Positions 60,294 to 64,000 of a stretch of 64,000 nucleotides of DNA are shown in pieces. Position 1 is the stretch's first letter; every line of letters begins with the position of its first letter. This DNA comes from Hungatella hathewayi. GTDB taxonomy: Bacteria; Bacillota; Clostridia; Lachnospirales; Lachnospiraceae. Both the position numbers and the translations under genes were made by a program. The notes beneath the pieces were generated by a model. That model was given only the letters and a program-made list of their open reading frames with translations. It searched no databases and was not told the DNA's origin. The stretch covers positions 3,622,001 to 3,686,000 of the forward strand of contig CP102274.1 in the NCBI GenBank assembly GCA_025149285.1, in the 5' to 3' direction.

Positions 60294-60616
60294 GCCAGCC
60301 CCCTCGCCGTATCAACGGCTTTTCCCAATTTTCAATGTATCTACTATATCACAAAAAGGAGGGGGGCGGCAATAGAATAACTGGCCCGCCGTTTCTTTCC
60401 TTCTACTGATAAGCCTGATGAATCAGACCGGTATGGGCGGAAAAGACAGGAGGCAGCAGCAAGGATTTTTATATAAATTTTATATTTCATACTTTTTTTA
60501 TATGCTGTCTAAAATTTATTTACATCTTCTACAAACTTACTTCATAAATCGACCGTATACTATAACCATAGACAAGAACAATACTTGTTTAATAAAAAGA
60601 CTTTTTTTCATAACTC

Positions 60617-60667
60617 GCCGGTGAAACCCACATTTCACCGGCTCCTCCCTTTTCAGGGGCTTTTTTT
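60617..60667 (+). terminator. Orphan plus-strand terminator
   Basis: GCCGGTGAAA/TTTCACCGGC stem (60617-60642), then a second small CCC/GGG stem and seven T (60661-60667). No plus-strand gene precedes it; a TATACT box at 60556-60561 could start a short RNA ending here. The rest of 60294-60740 is AT-rich and shows no gene. Confidence 0.5.
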
Positions 60668-60677
60668 ATTTGAAGCC

Positions 60678-60728
60678 AAAAAAGGCGTCTCTATTTATGA
60701 ATACACTCCATAAAAGAGACGCTCTTTT
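60678..60728 (-). terminator. Intrinsic terminator after the GntP permease gene
   Basis: GCGTCTCT (60685-60692) pairs with AGAGACGC (60715-60722), extended by TTTAT/ATAAA; TTTTTT follows on the minus strand, 16-20 bases after the stop at 60744. Confidence 0.75.
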
Positions 60729-60743
60729 AGTTATTCGTGATTT

Positions 60744-62117
60744 TTATAGCAAGCCCGGCAAATGTGTCTGGAACAATGACAGAATACAGACAAATACCAG
60801 TGCTGCAACTCCCGTTACAAAGCCTCCAATCGTCCATGCACGTATTGTATCCTCAACGGATATTTTATAAAAACGGTTAATTGCCCAAAATCCGGAATCA
60901 TTTGGAAGAGATAATCCGATCCCTCCTGCACAGATTGCAATACCGCAAAGAACCGGTGATATTCCGCTGGCGGCAATCAATGGCGCAAACATGGAGGAAG
61001 TTGTAATCAGCGCAACTCCTGTTGATCCCTGAGCGCAGCGCAGAATCTGGGCAATGATAAAGCACAGCACCAGAACCGGAATATGAAATTGCGACAGCGA
61101 TGTGGCTATATAATCAGCGATTCCCGTTGACTGAAGCATCTTTCCAAAGGCTCCGCCAGAACCGGTGATGAGAAGTACCAGACCTACCTGGCCCGCCGCA
61201 TCATTCATCACATCCCCTACCGGCTTCTGAAGATACGGAAGAGAAACCAGCGCAGCATAAATCACACCGATCAGCATCGCAATATTTTTATCGCCGATAA
61301 AATTTAGTATTTTAATGATTGTTCCGCCCTCTGGCAGAATCATCGGGCCAAAGCTTCCCAAAAGTATCAGCATAATCGGAACCATAAGAATCGATACCGC
61401 TACGCCAAAACCCGGAACCTTTCTACTGGCAGCCGATGTTTCGCTTTCTTTTTCAAAATCTTCGATATCCTCAAATGCATATTCATGATGATTTTTCCGA
61501 TCCTGCCAATCGAGAAATCTGCCATAGCCGAGGCCGCCTACAAGGGTACCAAACAGTCCCGCCAGTGCGGCATAGAGGAAGAATACCCCATAATCCAAAT
61601 GGAGATTTTCCGCAACCGCCATGGGATTGGGTGTCGGTATTACCATCGCACCGGTCGCAACGGTGGCACAAACAGTGGCACAGCACAGGGAAACGATTGA
61701 TACCTTCGTTTTCTTTGATATGACGCGGACCATAGGTGCATACATTATATGTACAACGTCTCCGAACACAGGAATTCCAGTGATAAATCCTGCCATCGCC
61801 ACCGCAATTCTGGATTTTGAGCCATTAAACTTTTTCAGAAAAGTATCCGCAATGACTTCAATTCCTCCGGACTCGTACAAAAATCTTCCCAGCATTACTC
61901 CCAGACCGATAATGACACCAATACTCCCCAATGTATTGCCAAAGCCATTTCCGATTACTTTGGATATATCTGAGACAGGCATCCGTACCATAAGACCTGT
62001 TCCAATTATTGTTACCAGTAAAGCGATGAATGCATTAACTTTAAATTTAATAATAGTAATCAGTAATATTGCTATTGCAATCAAAAAAATAACGATTAAC
62101 CATCCTCCAGTAATCAT
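60744..62117 (-). CDS. GntP-family gluconate/sugar-acid permease
   Basis: 457 residues, about twelve helices. GntP hallmarks: GFGNTLGSIGVIIGLGVMLGRFLYESGG near the N-terminus, AGFITGIPVFGDVVHIMYAPM, TPNPMAVAENL and C-terminal LRCAQGSTGVALITTSSMFAPL. Proton symporter for gluconate or related sugar acids. It lies 13 bases after a DapA-family aldolase gene in a sugar-acid run. Confidence 0.95.
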   Translation of the reverse strand: MITGGWLIVIFLIAIAILLITIIKFKVNAFIALLVTIIGTGLMVRMPVSDISKVIGNGFGNTLGSIGVIIGLGVMLGRFLYESGGIEVIADTFLKKFNGSKSRIAVAMAGFITGIPVFGDVVHIMYAPMVRVISKKTKVSIVSLCCATVCATVATGAMVIPTPNPMAVAENLHLDYGVFFLYAALAGLFGTLVGGLGYGRFLDWQDRKNHHEYAFEDIEDFEKESETSAASRKVPGFGVAVSILMVPIMLILLGSFGPMILPEGGTIIKILNFIGDKNIAMLIGVIYAALVSLPYLQKPVGDVMNDAAGQVGLVLLITGSGGAFGKMLQSTGIADYIATSLSQFHIPVLVLCFIIAQILRCAQGSTGVALITTSSMFAPLIAASGISPVLCGIAICAGGIGLSLPNDSGFWAINRFYKISVEDTIRAWTIGGFVTGVAALVFVCILSLFQTHLPGLL

Positions 62118-62130
62118 ATATACCTCCCAC

Positions 62131-63036
62131 TTAAACTTCCTTGATTATGCCCAGATCTTCCAGGCCCTTTTTCAGTCTCTCCCTTTCCTCTCCGGTCAAA
62201 TCCCTGAAAGGAAAACGCGACGGCCCCATATCAAATCCCTGTAACTTCAGAGCCTCCTTATGCGCAATAGTCGGCATGACAGTGCGGAACAGTTCACGAA
62301 TCCTCAAAACCTTTTTTTGAGATTCCCTCGCAGCCTCTATATTGTCATCTTTAAAATGATTCCATATGCTTACCGCAAGTTCAGGGAACACGCTGGCAAC
62401 TGCAATGATTCCTCCAGATGCTCCGGCCTGAAGAGCAGGAAGCACCTGAGCATCATTTCCTGTAATCAGTTCAAAATCCATCTTTTCCATTGCAATCTGA
62501 TAATTCAGGAGTGTCATGAAATCCATGCTGCTGTCTTTTACTCCGCAAATGTTGCGGTGTTGTTCAGCCACTGTTTTCAGTATTGCCGGAGTGATGGGAT
62601 TATTTGTCATGCCACTCATATTGTACAGGTATACCGGCATCCCCTCTGCTGCTTCAGCCACTTTTCCAAAGTACCGGCACAACGCTTTCTCATCATATCT
62701 GTGATAATACGGAGCCGTCACTGAGACCGCATCTGCGCCCTTTTTCCTGCCCCATTCAATCATATGATACAATTCGTACTCATTCATAGCTGTAACATTG
62801 AACAATACGGTAGTATCTTTTTCCACAGCTTCTCTCGCTGCATCCAGAAGTTTCTCCCTCTCTTCCATTCTAAGATTAACAAATTCTCCGCTGGTTCCTC
62901 CTACAAAAATCCCTTTGATGCCACAACCTGTGATATATTGGATTAACCTTGCATACTCATCTGTATTCACTTCACCATTTTCACAAAAAGGAGTGAGTAC
63001 CGGAGCGGTAATCCCCTGCAGTGTTACATTCTTCAT
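62131..63036 (-). CDS. DapA/NanA-family aldolase (dihydrodipicolinate synthase superfamily)
   Basis: 301 residues. Superfamily features: GITAPVLTPFCENGEVNTDEYARL, the GGTSGEFVNL pyruvate carboxylate-binding loop, catalytic Tyr in PVYLYNMSG, Schiff-base Lys in NICGVKDSSMD, and ELITGNDAQVLPALQAGASGGIIAVASVFPEL. With a GntP permease and an IlvD/Edd dehydratase it most likely cleaves a 2-keto-3-deoxy sugar acid into pyruvate and an aldehyde, rather than making dihydrodipicolinate (inference). Confidence 0.93.
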   Translation of the reverse strand: MKNVTLQGITAPVLTPFCENGEVNTDEYARLIQYITGCGIKGIFVGGTSGEFVNLRMEEREKLLDAAREAVEKDTTVLFNVTAMNEYELYHMIEWGRKKGADAVSVTAPYYHRYDEKALCRYFGKVAEAAEGMPVYLYNMSGMTNNPITPAILKTVAEQHRNICGVKDSSMDFMTLLNYQIAMEKMDFELITGNDAQVLPALQAGASGGIIAVASVFPELAVSIWNHFKDDNIEAARESQKKVLRIRELFRTVMPTIAHKEALKLQGFDMGPSRFPFRDLTGEERERLKKGLEDLGIIKEV

Positions 63037-63047
63037 TTATCTTCTCC

Positions 63048-64000
63048 TCACTTTAATACAGCGCCTTCATCCGCAGAGGAGACTTCTCTCGCATAACGGT
63101 AAAGATAACCTTCTGTTATTTTGTATTGAAATTCCGGAAGCCGGTCCAGCCTTTTTTTCAGATCTTCTTCGGACAGTTCGACAGACAGGCTGCCTCCGTC
63201 TATATCGATGGTTATTCTGTCTCCGTCCATCAGCGCCGCAATTGGTCCTCTTTGCGATGTCTCCGGTGAAATATGTCCGATACACGGTCCCCGTGTCGCT
63301 CCGGAGAAACGGCCGTCTGTAATCAGAGCAACTTTTTCCGAATATCCCATGCCTACCAGGGCAGCTGTGGCAGTCAGCATTTCCCGCATTCCGGGTCCTC
63401 CTTTTGGGCCTTCATTTCGTATAACAATGACATCTCCATCTTGTATAGAACCGCCGTAAATTGCCTTTACTGCCTCCTCCTCACATTCAAAGCAGCGGGC
63501 AGGTCCCGTATGTTTTCTCATCTGAGGGGCAACCGCGCTCTGTTTAACAACACAGCCCTTTGGAGCCAGATTTCCATGCAGAACTGCAATGGAACCTTCA
63601 GGAGCGTAGGCTTGTTCCACAGTTCGAATTACTTCCTGATTCCAGATCGTCAGCTGATCCGTATTCTGCCTGTGAGTTTTTCCATTCACCGTCATCAGGT
63701 CGAGATTTACCATTCCGGACAGAGCCTTTAGAACGGCACCCACACCGCCTGCTTCATCGAAATCCAGCATGGTATGTATACCGGACGGCTTTATTTTAGC
63801 CAGATATGGCGTTGTCTTCGATATTTCTCCCAGTTCTTTCATGGTCATATGAAGTCTGCCTTCTCTCGCGATTGCCGGATAATGTAGCATAATATTGGTA
63901 GAGCCTCCTACACTGACACAAACTCTTGCCGATAGATCCAGCATAGCCTGGGTAACAATGTCCCGGGGACATATATGCTCCTCCACAAGGCGAACAATCT
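63048..64000 (-). CDS. IlvD/Edd-family dehydratase (5' end outside window)
   Basis: The frame is open to the window edge, so the N-terminal half is missing. Visible part: [80 protein letters not shown]. These are C-terminal hallmarks of dihydroxy-acid and sugar-acid dehydratases. In this neighbourhood a sugar-acid dehydratase (such as a gluconate- or xylonate-type enzyme) is more likely than the isoleucine-valine enzyme (inference). It ends 11 bases before the aldolase gene. Confidence 0.93.
   Translation of the reverse strand, partial: IVRLVEEHICPRDIVTQAMLDLSARVCVSVGGSTNIMLHYPAIAREGRLHMTMKELGEISKTTPYLAKIKPSGIHTMLDFDEAGGVGAVLKALSGMVNLDLMTVNGKTHRQNTDQLTIWNQEVIRTVEQAYAPEGSIAVLHGNLAPKGCVVKQSAVAPQMRKHTGPARCFECEEEAVKAIYGGSIQDGDVIVIRNEGPKGGPGMREMLTATAALVGMGYSEKVALITDGRFSGATRGPCIGHISPETSQRGPIAALMDGDRITIDIDGGSLSVELSEEDLKKRLDRLPEFQYKITEGYLYRYAREVSSADEGAVLK

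Overview
The window reads as a Lachnospiraceae-like (Clostridia) chromosome. Evidence: AGGAGG-type ribosome sites, choline-binding-type cell-wall repeats, YesM/YesN-style two-component genes next to sugar ABC transporters, LytTR regulators and many GGDEF proteins. No rRNA, tRNA or CRISPR array was seen. Almost all genes lie on the minus strand, so layout is described in transcription order, from high to low coordinates.

Region 1 (1-21.95 kb) is the most unusual part. Sixteen consecutive minus-strand genes, tightly spaced or overlapping, form one putative operon. It starts with a CPBP protease, followed by a VirD4 coupling ATPase, a repeat-containing membrane-anchored surface protein, two VirB6/TrbL-like membrane proteins (one with a long Pro-rich tail), VirB4, a solute-binding-like lipoprotein, a small protein, a second surface protein and a VirB2-like pilin. 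The run then continues into signalling genes: a STAS protein, a 1260-residue lipoprotein, a second STAS protein, a MATE transporter fused to an RsbW-like ATPase domain, a formyltransferase and a SpoIIE/RsbU phosphatase running off the window. No relaxase or integrase is visible. An AgrC/AgrA-like kinase-regulator pair sits directly upstream, and a 21-bp tandem repeat abuts the putative operon promoter. My hypothesis is a regulated, non-conjugative type IV secretion or surface system under partner-switching control.

Region 2 (24-33.6 kb) holds regulators and small membrane proteins: a SnoaL-LytTR protein, DUF805, VanZ, an HTH protein, three GGDEF proteins (PAS-GGDEF, SnoaL-GGDEF and a double-cyclase-like one), a secreted esterase with cell-wall repeats and a decayed cell-wall repeat gene. 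Region 3 (33.6-40 kb) is an accessory, partly decayed stretch: a metallophosphoesterase pseudogene, an AT-rich membrane protein, an Xre remnant and a 1087-residue secreted cell-wall protein with Gly-rich linker, Cna-B-like domains and acidic tail.

Region 4 (40-52 kb) has a MATE transporter and a complete oligopeptide-type ABC system (OppA,B,C,D,F) in a row with two beta-propeller proteins, a SnoaL-like protein and a YhcH-family protein, preceded by a LysR regulator: probably a catabolic locus for an unidentified small molecule.

Region 5 (52-60.3 kb) is a sugar ABC importer with a YesM kinase and YesN regulator. A complete IS6-like element (13-bp perfect inverted repeats, 8-bp target duplication) has inserted just ahead of the solute-binding gene, cutting it off from the kinase gene. 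Region 6 (60.7-64 kb) is a sugar-acid pathway: GntP permease, DapA-family aldolase and an IlvD/Edd dehydratase truncated by the window edge.
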